From the NCBI GenBank assembly GCA_028874675.1, contig JAPPJA010000453.1, positions 1 through 5,231 on the forward strand: a stretch of 5,231 nucleotides of DNA, in the 5' to 3' direction. A program made the translations under genes and the position numbers. Origin of the DNA: Chloroflexota bacterium. GTDB taxonomy: Bacteria > Chloroflexota > Dehalococcoidia > Lucifugimonadales > UBA3495. How positions within the stretch are numbered: position 1 is the first letter of the stretch; each line of letters opens with the position of its first letter. Under the pieces are notes generated by a model that saw nothing but the letters and a program-made list of their open reading frames with translations, ran no database searches and was not told where the DNA came from. Below are positions 5,008 through 5,231 of the stretch, piece by piece.

Positions 5008-5040
5008 GGCACAAACAGGGTTATCGAGGTTGAAGGCCGG

Positions 5041-5231
5041 TCAGAAGTCGTCGGTTACTCCGGCGGGCGCGGGAGCGTCAGCGCTGACCCTTTCGGGACA
5101 GTCCCTGGCGCCGATGGGACAGAAACGGCATTCACTGTAGCTGGGTACCTTCCTGGGCGGCTGCAGGGTGCTCAGGCTGCGAATCAGGCTGCCGAGGGCG
5201 CTCACGAACTGCTGGTCCACCGCCGCGCCGG
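5041..5231 (-). CDS. C-terminal end of an unidentified protein with C-x2-C-x6-C motif (partial)
   Basis: The last 62 codons of a minus-strand gene entering from the right edge, ending in TGA at 5043-5041. The visible part has an amphipathic helix (AVDQQFVSALGSLIRSLSTL), a PPRKVPSYSECRFCP segment with GARDCPERV, then an Ala/Pro-rich acidic tail ending TDDF. The three cysteines in C-x2-C-x6-C-P resemble the C-terminal Fe-S cluster motif of PD-(D/E)XK nucleases of the Cas4/AddB type, whose fourth Cys lies far upstream and would be outside this window. Codon use is GC-rich at third positions, supporting a real gene. The nuclease assignment is inference; a zinc-binding tail is also possible. Whether it belongs with its neighbours is unknown, since more than 500 bp of repeats separate it from the HTH gene. 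Confidence 0.65.
   Translation of the reverse strand, partial: GAAVDQQFVSALGSLIRSLSTLQPPRKVPSYSECRFCPIGARDCPERVSADAPAPAGVTDDF

Larger units (their letters stand above)
4525..5040. other. 516-bp non-coding spacer with repeats
   Basis: Contains the leader of the HTH gene with a weak promoter and palindrome (4559-4602), the 73-bp repeat F2 (4683-4755), a stretch with nothing recognised (about 4757-4843), and repeat copy C (4858-5007) between 10-bp direct repeats. The one long open frame across it is built from repeat sequence and has no recognisable family. Confidence 0.65.

Overview
This 5.2-kb window looks like accessory, repeat-laced chromosome from a GC-rich bacterium. It has two unrelated luciferase-like (LLM) flavin/F420 oxidoreductases, a type II haloacid dehalogenase-like protein, and intergenic spaces packed with small palindromic repeats. 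By general resemblance this fits Chloroflexota (Dehalococcoidia/SAR202-type lineages, which are known for expanded flavin monooxygenase families). That assignment is inference; there is no rRNA or marker gene here to prove it.

Layout. Positions 1-397 are non-coding: two inverted copies of a ~79-98 bp repeat, followed by a strong-looking promoter (TTGTGG / 16 bp / extended TGcTATAAT). This drives LLM gene 1 (404-1444, +; luciferase-family group 1). Positions 1445-1824 are non-coding and hold one copy of a 132-bp repeat and one copy of a 73-bp repeat. LLM gene 2 (1825-2817, -) is convergent with gene 1. Positions 2818-3361 are non-coding and hold a second, inverted copy of the 132-bp repeat, so LLM gene 2 sits between two ~92% identical inverted 132-bp repeats. 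Next come a HAD type II dehalogenase-like gene (3362-4075, -) and, 44 bp upstream on the same strand, a small helix-turn-helix protein with a Cys cluster (4120-4524, -); these two are probably co-transcribed. Positions 4525-5040 are non-coding and hold a weak promoter/operator candidate, the second 73-bp repeat and a third copy of the first repeat family, flanked by 10-bp direct repeats. The window ends in the last 62 codons of a minus-strand gene (5041-5231) with a C-x2-C-x6-C motif.

How the genes may work together. LLM enzymes commonly oxygenate or reduce small organics using FMN or F420, and type II HAD enzymes hydrolyse 2-haloacids, so the content fits a small catabolic neighbourhood. The genes are in at least two transcription units separated by repeats, so a shared pathway is not shown. 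No transposase, integrase, CRISPR array, tRNA or rRNA was seen. The most unusual content is the layered repeat landscape, above all the inverted 132-bp pair bracketing one complete gene, and the uncharacterised HTH/Cys-cluster protein paired with the dehalogenase.
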